Positions 12,941 to 23,172 of a stretch of 64,000 bases of DNA are shown here, in pieces. The notes below the pieces were generated by a model. The model had not been told where the DNA came from, searched no databases, and saw only the letters and a list, made by a program, of their open reading frames with translations. The stretch comes from Symbiodinium natans. Its lineage: Eukaryota; Sar; Dinophyceae; Suessiales; Symbiodiniaceae. The position numbers and the translations under genes were made by a program. Numbering within the stretch: the first letter of the stretch is position 1; each line of letters begins with the position of its first letter. The stretch lies in contig CAJNDS010002404.1 of the NCBI GenBank assembly GCA_905221605.1, positions 300,925 through 364,924 of the forward strand. Direction: 5' to 3'.

Positions 12941-13365
12941 CGCCTGGCTGCCTTGTCCTGCCGTGTCGGGTGGCTGAATTGGGGCAGCAGCACCGGCAAG
13001 TCTTGAGCTTCCTTCCTTTTGGGCAACATGTGCGTCCTTTTTGCGCTTTAGGCACCCTGTTCGTACCGTAGCGTCGAGCACCAGGGTGGAAGGATGGAGT
13101 GCTCCCAGAGATTTGAGCCAGACCAGGAGGCGTTAACCCGACGGCGGCCTGTTGCCGCTTTTGCCAGGAAGGCTGCCGCCAAGTCCTACCCGGTACAGTG
13201 GCGACGGTCACTTGCGTGCAAGTGGGAGATTCGAGCGGCGATGAGGATGCAGGCAGGGTGGGTTCTGACAACGTTTCAGTTGAGGCTTCGTCGTTGAAGT
13301 GATGATGCTGGCTAGTGATGTGTTTCGTGCACATATAGCAGTCTTCATTGTGGCTCAAGTGCATG

Positions 13366-13638
13366 TCCAGTAGTGATGTTGATCTGTTCGGAAGTACTGA
13401 TGCCTTTCTCAGGTTCCATCGCGCCATGCCGGAGCGTTGGGTGCCGGCCAGAGATGAGGAACATAGACTCGAGGATGAGGGGACGTGCATGGAGAACAAA
13501 TCAGAATTCTACAGGAATCCCAGATCGGGCAAGAGCTCTCACGTCAGCTTGATTGGCATCTCCGCCCATGCAGCGGCCGTGGTGGATCTGAGGAAGCTGA
13601 CAGGGAAGCTTGAGACTGGAAAGAACAGGCAGGCATGA
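13366..13638 (+). CDS. Hypothetical 90-residue ORF behind a spliced-leader-like sequence
   Basis: The ATG at 13366 begins a hydrophilic 90-residue frame (starts MSSSDVDLFGSTDAFLRFHR; middle RDEEHRLEDEG) ending in TGA at 13636-13638. No family is recognised. Six bases before the ATG, the 21 bases at 13339-13359 match the dinoflagellate spliced leader as I recall it at 16 of 21 positions, including a perfect final nine (TGGCTCAAG). If that is a relict leader, the ORF would be a reinserted cDNA. The 187-codon antisense frame (12936-13499) overlaps the first half and is the main alternative. Confidence 0.3.
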   Translation, partial: SSSDVDLFGSTDAFLRFHRAMPERWVPARDEEHRLEDEGTCMENKSEFYRNPRSGKSSHVSLIGISAHAAAVVDLRKLTGKLETGKNRQA

Positions 13639-14640
13639 AAGAGCCTGAGGAGGAGGGAGAGGAGCAGCGGCAGCAGGAGGAAACTCCCCTCCACCCGATG
13701 AACTGTTTCGAGGGCATGAATTGGCGCCGTTGCGCAATTAAGGGCAGCAGGTGCCCTCCTCGTAGATCCAAGGAGGGTGATCTATGCAAGGGCTGTGAAG
13801 ACGAATCGGGCTGCATTCAGTGCCCGGTCTGTACAGAATTGCACAGAGGGCGCGAGATGACAGGCGCTGAAAAAGCTGTTGAATTTTGCTGGTGCTCATG
13901 CTTGCGTCTTAGCTGTGTCAGGTGGGCTGTTCAACGATGCCGGAGTTTGGAGATGCACGAGGCGGTGGGAGTCAGGGGTTGCCCTGATGGCTTGCGACTC
14001 GGGTGGTGCTTCTGACCTTGCGATGCTGCGCAGCCGCATCAGCTCTTGATGATTTGTCAGAGGCATTTGGCCATGGCCCCGTTCCCACTCCATCGACAAC
14101 TCCTGTCCACTTTTTCGCTATTGAGAAGGTAGCCCGCGTTTTCTTTTTTCCTCGCTTCGGAGTCACCTGTCCGTGGCTTCCGCACGTGTCCCTTCCGGCC
14201 TGTGCTCTGGGGTGCCGCGGTGGGGTGCAGGGCGGGGGCCCATTGAAACCCAAAGCAGCCCGAATCAGGTCCAAACGGCGTCCGCCTCTGGACCTTTGAC
14301 ACCACGTTTGTATTTTCAGTGGGCGATCCGGCTGGGTGCCGGGGTCTCGGATTGAGATGTCGGAGTGGGGTTTGCAGGGTTTTGGGGTTTTAAGGTCCTG
14401 GGAGCCGATGGTGCCAGGCCAAAGGGAGCTAAGCAGTCGAATTGTTGCTTGTATTCCCTCCCCCAGCGCACGTTAAGGACAGCTTTCGGGATAAGGCGCC
14501 AAAAAAGGGCCGCATGCCCTTCAAGGTGCACAGTAAGGTTTCGGGTTTCAGGAGGAAAGGGGGTTGGTGCACGCCTGAAGCGCCTGCTTTGTCCGGCAGC
14601 AAGATGAGGTTGTGATGCCCCGGCAAGCTCGTTCAGGTGG
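13639..14640. other. Weak open frames only
   Basis: The + frame at 13635-14015 contains a cysteine cluster around 13790-13850 (CKGC, then CIQCPVC) that could be a small metal-binding exon, but I cannot connect it to a family. The rest shows nothing I can support. Confidence 0.3.
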
Positions 14641-14731
14641 TGTGCAGGGGCATTGCGAGAAGGCTGTCGTCTGCATGTGAAGCGTGGTGTACAGAGGCAA
14701 TGCGAGAAAGCTGTCGTTTGCATGTGAAGCG
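14641..14731. repeat. Tandem duplication of about 46 bp
   Basis: Two adjacent copies share GCGAGAA(G/A)GCTGTCGT and TGCATGTGAAGCGT at the same spacing, differing at a handful of positions. Copy 1 is at about 14641-14686 and copy 2 at about 14687-14731. Confidence 0.8.
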
Positions 14732-16369
14732 TTTCGCCACTCCCCCATGCCTCTTCGGGCAGCGGCTATACAGACCTTGAAGTCACGAAGCATCAGGAAG
14801 CGCCGGCGTCTTTTGCATGGACGAGGCTCACGCTGTAATAAGGTTTCACACTGCAGTAAGAGTAATGGGTTAGGTTAGGCACGTGCACATGCCGTCAGAG
14901 CGCATCTTGGGTTTGTGACACTGGGTGTTTGACGTTTCCATTTCAGCTAAGCAGCTAAAGCTTGGCTGTAAAAATGGTAGCCCCGTGCTATGCTGCATGC
15001 CTGCCATGTGCAGGCCAGGTGTTTTGGCAGCATGGCTCGTCCGCTAGACAGCCGGGTGCAAAAAGCCCTCCGAACAGGCGCCTTTGTGAAAGCCAGCAGG
15101 GTGTTTTTGAGCGGTGGGAAGAGGCGCCTCTTCCACTCTGGCGAGGGCGACTTGCCATAGCTGCAGCAAACAGGGCAAACTCTGCCGTTCGTGGAGACCA
15201 ACAACTGTAGTGGTGGAGCAACTTGGGGCCTCGGGTTGTCGACTTGAAGGTTCCTGCAGGCAGGCCTTCGTGCGGCCATTGTGGGGGTGGCCATTCTCTT
15301 GGTTTGAGATGGTGTGTGCCTGTGGCTCGTCAAACTGAATTGATTCCAGCAGTCAGCCCGAGTCATGCACGCTGGCCTGGCACACTCCAGAGATGCGTGC
15401 GACGCAGGCAACATGCCTGAATGGTTTTGGATGCCCTGGTCGTCAGTAAGTCTTTAAGCCCGCATGGGTCACCGAATGGAGCATAAGTGTGGATGGGTGC
15501 CTTTGACGGGTGCCGGGATGCGGCCTCCTCAACTGGTTTTTAAGGGATGGCGGGCCCTAAAACCCGGACTTTGCGCCCACTCGGAGTTGAGGGGCGGCGG
15601 GGTGCCGTTTTCAAGCACAGCTCGCGTGGGTGGTTGCAGTATTGGTGGATATCTTGACATGAAGGCAAGCCGCAGCAAGCCCCGCCAGGCCATGTAGTCT
15701 TGAAGGGAGATCGCCATGGACGGCAAAGAAAACACTTGCAAGATCTTATCGTCGTTTGTCATGTCAACCTTCGTCATTCGAATCACATCAGATTGTGACT
15801 TGCAGGGCCTTCGGTCTGGGTTCTTTCTTTAGGGTTCCTAGTTTACAGTCCATCTTCTACGATTCCTATAGTTGGATAAGGAGAGGAGGTCTAGGGCTCA
15901 CTTGAGGAGGGGCTTTGCAGGCTTTTGGTGTAGGTGTTGCACGGCATCTGAGGGGATATACTGATATACCCATACTTACAACATCTGTCTGTAACCTACT
16001 ATTCATTTACTTGCTTGTGGCCTTCATCATCTGTCAGTTGTGGTCCATACGAGATGCGAAACATCCTGAACGTCGTCATGTACTTGAGAAGCACTTCGGC
16101 AAGCGCGTTCGACCTGTGCAGACGGAGTTTGGGGAGTTTTTGTTCACGACTTTTCGAGGTTGCCGCATTCGTTAGTTTGGAAGTTTGGAGTCTATTGATC
16201 TTCGTTGGCGGCACCAGCGCAGATGATCCTGCGATATGAGTACAACCAAGAATGTGTTGCAAGCGTGCTAGGCTAATGTGAAGTTCTCACCGGTTTTAGA
16301 TTGTCAGAAGTTCGTCTTTCAGTACACAAAAGGGTTTAACATGCCAGCATCTAAAACTTCGACCGAAGC
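14732..16369. other. No supported gene
   Basis: Frames at 14947-15414 (minus) and 15915-16175 (plus) are open without recognisable domains. Nothing else was seen. Confidence 0.45.
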
Positions 16370-18590
16370 ATGGACCAGCCGGAATTTGTTGTGGCTGTGG
16401 TGGGCGCCGGATTGGCTGGGCTGTCGTTTGCCGCAGCGTGGGCACAGGTCGCTCGTGCAGGATCTTGTAGGAGCTTGGTTCGGCTTGACACGATACATTT
16501 CGAACGCTATGTTTCCAAATGTTTCTAGGATGCCGGCAGTCGCAGGTTCGGTACGAGGCGGTGGCTTGTGTTTCAAATCCATGCTCTCGTTTGGAATGTT
16601 GGCTTCCAGGGTGGTTGTCTTCGAGCAGTCGGTGGTGCTGGAGCGCGTTTCGCTTTAGAATATCTGTCTCTTGCGGGTAGACGATGCAGTCTGCAAGCAT
16701 GAGACTCTGAGAGATCATCTGGCATTGGTTTTCTCATGAACGGGATGCCAGGACCCAGGAGCATTCCGTTCATTGCCCTTGGCGCACTCTGGCTTGAAGG
16801 CATGCGCATTTTTGTTGTTAGAAGTCCATGGTCTCAGTTGCCAGACAGGCCTTGCGACAGCTAGGGTTTCCTTTGGCTTCCAGCCAAACGATGCAGGACC
16901 GGCAGATGGACGTTCATGTTGACCATTTCAGTGTATATGAGTTTTGGCAAGTGGGCAGGAGGTGCCTCGCCTCGAACTGTTGCAATGGTTCGAAGGCAAG
17001 CTGCCAGATGCTATACATTTTGGCAAGGCATTCCAAGGCCAGCGCCTGAAACATGTTCAGTGGCATTCCCTCCATTTGTAAAGGTGTACAGCTGAGTAAG
17101 GGCCCTGGAGCAGGTTTTTCAATCGGTGCGGATGCCGGTCACGGCAAGATCTTTTGCAGCTTCCAAAGCAAAGAGCTCGGAATTTCTCGAGTAGAGGCTG
17201 GAGCAGAGAAAACGCAGATCATGTCTTTGTCACTGTTGTCATGAGCCGCTTTTCGGCCACGGAGTTCAATGTGATTGGCTTTGCATCCAATGGTGACTGC
17301 TTTTGAACATGTGGAGGGCGGGCCTGGGTCAAAAGCCACAGGGGCAGTGTACATGAAGTATGCATAACGTGTACCAGGACCTGTGTCCTTTCAGGAGCCT
17401 CCCAGGCATGTCAGCGGCGAAAACGTGCTTAGGACAATGTGCTAGGATCTGGCGGCTGTAAGGGGGCTTCCAAGGCCTTTCAAGGGCGAACACGTGCTTT
17501 ACCAGAAGCTAGCAGAGGACAAAAACGCGGGGATCTGAGGCTTGACATGGGGGCTAGGTCTTTTGCAGGTTCGCACACGCCTTAGCAGGGTCTTTAGGGG
17601 CCAAAACTGCCCAAGACCACGTACTAGGACCTAGTAGGTCCTGTCAGGGCTTTGCTCGCGAAAATGCGCTCTGGACAATGTACTAGGACCTGGGGGCCTG
17701 CCAGGGGCCTAGGGCTTCCCAATGTTCAAATAATCCATGCAGCCCTGCTGCAATCCCTAATCCACACACACAACTTCAACTGAACCGAGCACAGCAGGCA
17801 AGAAGGTTTCTATTTGTTCAAAAATTTTGGCAGGCCTGCCCTTTAATAAAGGGGTTTCTAAATGTCCGCTTAAACAAATCGTCGCCGAAGTCTTCTCAGC
17901 GGTATTCCATGTTGATGTACATGACCAACACTTGCAGGGCCCGTTTGATGTCCTTGTCGCTGCGGATGGTCTTCGTTCAGATGTTCGGTGCCAGTGTGAA
18001 GCAGTCATCAATCAAGGTGGGAGGGCTTCACTGCTTCACCGTGGGGCAATGCTGAATCTGCTTATGGGATCTTATGGGCATTTTGATCATTGCAGGGCCT
18101 TATCAGCTTCGGAATCTTTTCCTGGGTGGATCGGTTCTGCTCCTTGGGGATGCTCGACGCGTTTTTCGCAATGAGCGACCTGAGACGCATCGAGCACCTT
18201 GAAGACTTTGGTGGCCGAATTTCTGAAAGCAAGGCCATCACGTGCAGATTCTCTCGCGCAAACGGGTCTGCCAGCGTCACAGCTGAGGCGAGATCTGGGA
18301 TTTGGCCGAGTTTTTGGTGGTGGCAACAAGGCCATGGCAGAAGGCGCCGATCTTTCGGTGTGTCAGATATCTCTGAGTGTGTTAAGGACGTTGGGAACAC
18401 GCAGCCCTGGCCTAGGTGTTGAGTTGGCGGGCTCCTTGTTGGAGGCCATCGCTTGCAGTGCCAGGCATGGACTGCGGCAGTGGTCTGCGGCAGTGGCACT
18501 GACTTGTCTCAGTTGTGGCACAGCTGTTCTGACGATGCGCTGGAGAGGCCTGGAAGCGATCTCGGAGCTTTTCACGAGGTAACGTGCTTA
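16370..18590 (+). CDS. FAD-dependent aromatic-ring hydroxylase-like monooxygenase (split gene)
   Basis: Exons read by eye match the flavoprotein monooxygenase fold (salicylate hydroxylase / kynurenine 3-monooxygenase type), which uses FAD, NAD(P)H and O2 to hydroxylate an aromatic or similar substrate. From the ATG at 16370, MDQPEFVVAVVGAGLAGLSF is the N-terminal FAD-binding GxGxxG strand. VVVFEQS (about 16608-16630) is the acidic end of the Rossmann fold. QALRQLGFPL lies at about 16845-16878. An exon after CAG at 16956-16958 encodes VPRLELLQWFEGKLPDAIHF. FDVLVAADGLRSDVR (about 17944-17988) is the conserved DG motif. SVLLLGDA (about 18130-18155) is the second FAD-binding GD motif, and GVELAGSLLEA (about 18417-18450) fits the helix after it. 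The usual GDAAH is changed to GDARR unless an exon ends there. The C-terminal end is not fixed. A degenerate repeat lies in the intron at 17368-17712. Confidence is good for the family and low for the substrate. Confidence 0.72.
17368..17712. repeat. Degenerate tandem repeat inside an intron
   Basis: Four to five diverged units of about 60-90 bp begin with variants of GTACTAGGACCT and contain a GCGAAAACGTGCTTAGGACAAT-like core. They lie between the exon at about 16959-17048 and the exon starting near 17939 of the monooxygenase gene, so they are most likely intronic. Confidence 0.7.
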
Positions 18591-19165
18591 GCAATGCAAG
18601 CCTAACGTGTCGCCACTGTAATGATGTCGGCATGTGGCAAGATCCAGCTGTCGCAGTTTGTGCCCTGCGACCTACCTTTGTGGCAAGAGGCATTGCAGCA
18701 CGGAGCTCTTCCTGCCTACCATGTCACGGCAGCCATGGGCATTGCACAAAGGCACGGTTGTTGCTTGTTGCTTGTTACTGGCGTGGGCTGGAACGCTGTG
18801 GGCAGCAATGTGGCGGCAGCTTCATGCCGGATCGTATCTGTTGTCGGGCTGCTTCTTCGGCGTTCTGTTGGAATGCAAAGCAGGTGGAGAGGGCGTTGCC
18901 GAAAGAGACTTCGGCAGCTGTGTGATGAAGACGGGCTCAGTGACGAAAAGCGGCATCCTCTAGCCAGTTCATGCTAAATATTGTATGTCTTGAAATGTCT
19001 TGACCGCGCGTGCAGCAACATCATGGGCCCAAGAAATCACAGCATACGTGACAAGAGCAAGTCTAATTATGTGCCAATTTGCCACACGTTGATCATGGTA
19101 CATCAGCCAGGCCGTCCTGGTGATCAAATCTAGAATCTAGGCCGTCCCAGACGCTTTCTTGCATC
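18591..19165. other. Unassigned; may hold last exons of the monooxygenase
   Basis: All three + frames are partly open (18584-18925, 18621-18977, 18634-18963) with no decisive motif. The end of the upstream gene may lie here. Confidence 0.3.
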
Positions 19166-19333
19166 ATGGACTTTCCTCCAGAAGTCCGTGAGCTCGTCCG
19201 ACAGCTAAAGGCTGCTGGCATGCAGATCGACGAGTCCAATCCGCAGGAAGTTATGCAGGCGGGCAAGTTTCTCAAGTTTCTCAATGATCAGTGTGCTAAA
19301 ACTGTGGAGGCGACATGCCATCAAGCCTCGTAG
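19166..19333 (+). CDS. Small hypothetical protein (55 residues)
   Basis: An ATG at 19166 opens a 55-codon frame that ends in TAG at 19331-19333. It starts MDFPPEVRELVRQLKAAGMQ, continues with a second amphipathic stretch (EVMQAGKFLKFLNDQC) and looks like two short helices. The composition is strongly protein-like for such a short frame, with no low-complexity bias. It may be a complete small protein or a first exon. I recognise no family. A degenerate telomere-like region starts shortly after it. Confidence 0.45.
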   Translation: MDFPPEVRELVRQLKAAGMQIDESNPQEVMQAGKFLKFLNDQCAKTVEATCHQAS

Positions 19334-19439
19334 CTTGAGACCGGTCAGTCCTTGGTTGGTGAGAATCCAGAATCCTATACATGTGTGTGTGTGTTCAGAA
19401 ATCTATGCATACTTTGTGAACATAAACCGGCGTATGTAG

Positions 19440-20835
19440 ACGCCCTCCTCCCCTTCCCCCACCCCCCAACCAACGCTAAGCCCTTTACCCCAAAACCCCA
19501 AACCCTAAGACCCTCAACTCACTCAACCCAAAACCTGTACGCGATAGCCCGAAAGCGCCAAACCCGAACACCCAAGACTCTAATCAAACCCTTCAAGACC
19601 CTTGACAAAACCCGAAGCAACTTTGACAAACTTACAATTAAGATTTACACCCTACACATTTTCCTCCCGACCTTAAAGCCAAAACCCAAAACCCACAACC
19701 TTGCAACAGGAGGATACCACGAAAAAACAATAACATGTATGGCCCCGGGGAAGGGAAGGGGGTGTGGTAGGACCCGGCATCGTATAAATGCCCGCCCTCC
19801 GCGTTCTCGAACCCCGTCCATCCTGATTGTATCCCATCCTCATGGTATCCCCCCCTTGCTATCCCCCTCCCAAAGCCCTGACCGTTGACCCTAAAATGTC
19901 GTGAGCCGCAGGGGGGGGAAGGGCCTGAATCCTACACAGTGCTACAGCCTAACCCTAAACCCAGCAGAGCAAATGCCCCCCCACCCCCCTACAATCCTAA
20001 AAGCCCAGTACCCCATACCCTGAAAGCAACATCACGGCCCGGCCTTATGGGAAGCGAAATAAATGGCCAGAGTTTGCCTGGACCCACCCTGCCGCTTCCC
20101 CATAAAGGGCCTCTTCGAGGCCTTGCGTAAGAGGTCTCCCCACAAGAAGCGCAAAATCTGGAAAAACAACGGGGTAATTGGTACAGCCTTTCCAGTATCC
20201 CTTTCTGACCCATAAAAACCTTAGACAGCCCACAAAACCTTGCCCTGAACTTCCCCTAAACCCTAAACTCTAGAACCCCACACGATCCTAAACCACTCCC
20301 CTCACCACAGGGGGAACCACGCGGGAGGCGGGGGCGGGGCAGTGACACTGCCGCAAAAATGACCAGAGCGTGCCCGGTCGCCCCTCTCCCTCCCTTGCCC
20401 CAAACCTTACTCTACAAGGTTGAGGGATGTTTAGGGTTTGTATGGTTGTGGTTCTCTCGTTGCTTTGTCAATGGAAGTTCTCTGCGGTAGGTGATATCTT
20501 AGTAATATTCATGTAAAAAAAAATGGCCGCCGGGAACATTCTTTTATATCTCTACATCCGGAGCGGCCCGGAGTGGGGTCCTAGAATCGCGCTCTGGGGT
20601 GCGGCACCATCGCTCGCTGTCACTGCGCTCTGTGGGCCGCTTGCGTCCAAAAACGTTCGTTGTTGAAGTCTTGCGTTGAGTGGTAGCAGGCCTTTGCGAA
20701 ATCCTAGACCCTACCTCCAAAACCTTAATGCATCTCATAAAATCCTATTCCCGAAGCCCTAAGTCCTAACTAAACCTTAACCCTAAACCTTAAATTCCAA
20801 AATCCTAAACCCTAAACCCTTTCTAACTTCCAACT
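19440..20835. repeat. Telomere-like CCCTAAA-rich region
   Basis: Clusters of CCCTAAA, CCCAAAAC and CCTTAAACC variants recur at about 19487-19530, 19660-19720, 19945-19965, 20240-20300, 20430-20445 and 20740-20825, all mostly in the CCCTAAA orientation. A short TTTAGGG-oriented patch lies at 20430. The 178-codon frame at 19352-19888 and its neighbours are products of this composition and I do not call them genes. Confidence 0.65.
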
Positions 20836-20889
20836 CCCAATCTGCCATGTCTTTAGCAGCAGCTCTGACCTCACCACAAGTCTGCCATG

Positions 20890-21016
20890 GCAAGTGGGGC
20901 AACGGGGCAAATAGGGCAAGCGCGGCAAGTGGCAGAAATCGCGGGCAAGTGGGGCAAGTGGGGCAAGTGGGGCAAGTGGGGAAAGTGGGGCAAGCGGGTC
21001 AAGCGGGCCAAGTGGC
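20890..21016. repeat. 9-bp minisatellite (GGCAAGTGG)n
   Basis: A core of about five near-perfect GGCAAGTGG units at 20943-20990 is flanked by degenerate copies (GGCAAGCGG, GTCAAGCGG, GGCCAAGTGG). The 9-bp period gives pseudo-protein repeats (Lys-Trp-Gly, Gly-Gln-Val) in two frames. Confidence 0.85.
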
Positions 21017-21445
21017 AGAACTTATTTAGCGGTGTGGGTTTGCACGCTCACTGTAACACTCCTCGTTTATAGCACACATCCCCACGCCATGACCATTCGG
21101 CGAAGCTATGTCAAGACTGGTTGACTTCAAACAATACATATTTTTCTCTGCTGCCACATATATGCATATATAGATATGTCTATGTGTGTGTGTGTCTAGG
21201 AAACATGTGTTTTTTCGATATACATCGCCTGCTGGTAGGTCGGGGGGGGGGGGGCTTGTGAGCATACATTCTGCATAGACATTGTAATCGGCCCTTCGGC
21301 AGCGTTGCCATGCTTCTTGCACCAAGCACGTCAGCAGACGAAATAGTGCAACAACACAGTTTTCCTACGTTTTCGCCCATGAGGCGGCAGAGCCTAGCTT
21401 GTTCTGGACACCCCTACTTGTCTTGGTTTCGAGGCTCTAAGTGAT

Positions 21446-22291
21446 GTGCAGCGAATGGTGGCCAGCAAAAAGAAGTCTGCGATGGTGAGCAAAGAACATG
21501 CACTCCCTGGCCGAAGCGAGGTTATGTCTGTCTCAGCCGATCATTATGTGCTGAAGAACCCAATGAAAGGCCCATGGCCTGCTGGCTTTCAAGTTTGTGT
21601 CTTCGCAAACGGATGCTTCTGGGGCAGCGAGAAAGGAATCTGGCGTCTGCCTGGCGGCGGCATCTACTCTACGGCAGTGGGTTATGCTGGTGGCTACACA
21701 CCGAATCCCACTTACGAAGAAGCATGTTCAGGTCAAACTGGACACACTGAGGCTGTACAGGTGGTTTTTGATCCATCAAAGATTAGCTTAATCGACATTC
21801 TGCGGTGGTTTTGGGAAGCCCATGACCCGACTCAAGGGATGGGCCAAGGCAATGACAGAGGTACACAGTATCGCAGTGCCTTGTATTATTTTGATGATGA
21901 GCAAAGGCAGCTTTACGAATCAAGCAAGGCAGCATATGAAGCTGCATTGAAAGCCAATGGAAAAGGTCGTGGTGAGATCACTACTGAAATTCGTGCAGCC
22001 TCAGACTTCGAGGGCGATGTGTTCTTCTACGCAGAGGATTACCATCAGCAGTACCTGGCAAAACCAGGACTTTGTTGGAGCTGGTTTAGGTCACGTCCTA
22101 GATTCAGAAGATTTAGAGCGAAGTTGTTGTGAATGCAGATGCAAGGAGCTCGCCCCTACTGCTCTGCACAGCCACAGCAGGTATCTCTGCCACCTTTTGA
22201 GCAGTGGTGCCCAGCTGAATTGCAAAAGAAGCACGCGCCGAAGCTGCCGACGGCCTCTTGGCACGTACAACGTTTGCGATGGTGTATCTAG
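21446..22291 (+). CDS. msrA: Peptide methionine sulfoxide reductase A, two exons
   Basis: MsrA reduces the S-epimer of methionine sulfoxide in proteins, using thiols or thioredoxin. Exon 1 (21446-22067) and exon 2 (22146-22291) give 255 residues. The catalytic cysteine sits in GCFWGSE at about residue 57. VGYAGG, NPTYEEACSGQTGHTEAVQV, a DPTQ...NDRGTQYRSA block and YAEDYHQQYLAKPG follow in family order. Unspliced, the frame runs 22 codons into the intron before a stop. Splicing restores the expected continuation GARPYCSAQPQQV, which fixes the GA-AG junction. The Met at 21446 is the first available; later Mets at codons 4, 13 and 27 also precede the domain. I see no obvious signal or transit peptide, so a cytosolic location is the simplest reading. 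The exact stop (TAG, 22289-22291) assumes no third exon. Confidence 0.93.
22068..22145 (+). other. GA-AG intron of msrA (78 nt)
   Basis: Exon CCAG|GACTTT...GCAAG|GAG exon. The protein family fixes the join in the YLAKPG-ARPYC region. AGGA stands at both borders, so the join can slide four bases without changing the mRNA, but no slide gives GT. Confidence 0.85.
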
Positions 22292-23127
22292 GTGTGTCAA
22301 TTTGTTGGTCCTTCAGCAAACTCCTCCACGCAGACATGTGCAGACAGTTTATGGATCCAAGGAGTTTTGGACTACTCATGGCCCTAAGCCTCATTGCGTG
22401 ATTCGGTCTCCGAATGAACCAATCAAGTGGCCCTAAAAGAAAAAGGGCACATTTACAGATCGGCCTGCGTGGGCTCGGTTCTGGGACGACTTCTGCAGAC
22501 TCACGCTTCTCTCGTCGTGAGGTTGAGTTTGCATCCGATGACACAGCGCAACGTTTTCTGGCAAGCTGGGAAGTGCCACCAGCTTGCTCTTGTGGAAGAA
22601 AAAGCCGGTCGTGGGAGCTTGTGTGTGCTCCAGGTACGAGGGTTGAATGTAGCACCAGGGTGATCCATTGATTGCTCGACATGCAGCCCCTGTGAAGCAG
22701 AGAGGCTCACGCCATCAACAGCATTGTCACGAGTCGTTGAGTTCGGGTTCACTAATCAAGGGTGTACATGGCTGAATGGCCGGCCATCGCCAGCAATATG
22801 CAGCTAGTGTGGTGATATATGAAGCTTTTACTTTACCGACCTACCACAAGTTGACACAGCCTCTACCTTGTGCTGCTCTTGGGCATCCCTTGCACTCCGC
22901 GATGTCAATTTCTGGCCTCTGTGGACCTCGGCAACGATGCACTGGCCTGAGAACATTCTGACGTCACACTCGGCTTCGCCTGAATGTGCGTCTCCTGCTC
23001 ATTGTGCTCTGCCCAACGTAATTGTAAACGCTTGCGCGACGCCTCGGCAGCCGGGCCGGCCCCAGGACAGGAAAGGAGGAAAGAGGGTTTCGCAAAAAAC
23101 GGGGAGGAAGGGCAGCGGGGTTAAAGG

Positions 23128-23172
<45 letters not shown>

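Larger units (their letters stand above)
9901..13338. other. No supported gene; minisatellites
   Basis: Open frames at 10045-10278 (minus), 10815-11099 (plus), 11538-12187 (both strands) and 12936-13499 (minus) show no family. The 11.5-12.4 kb frames are held open by 9-bp repeats at 11848-11878 and 12238-12326. A short telomere-like tract is at 12916-12940. Confidence 0.45.

Noticed and set aside
18621-18977. Pentatricopeptide-repeat-like reading (MSACGK...WQEAL)
   Set aside because: Only fragments resemble the repeat. Periodicity of 35 residues is absent.
19352-19888. 178-codon + ORF rich in Thr, Pro and Lys
   Set aside because: Arises from CCCTAAA-like repeats that are nearly free of stops in this frame.
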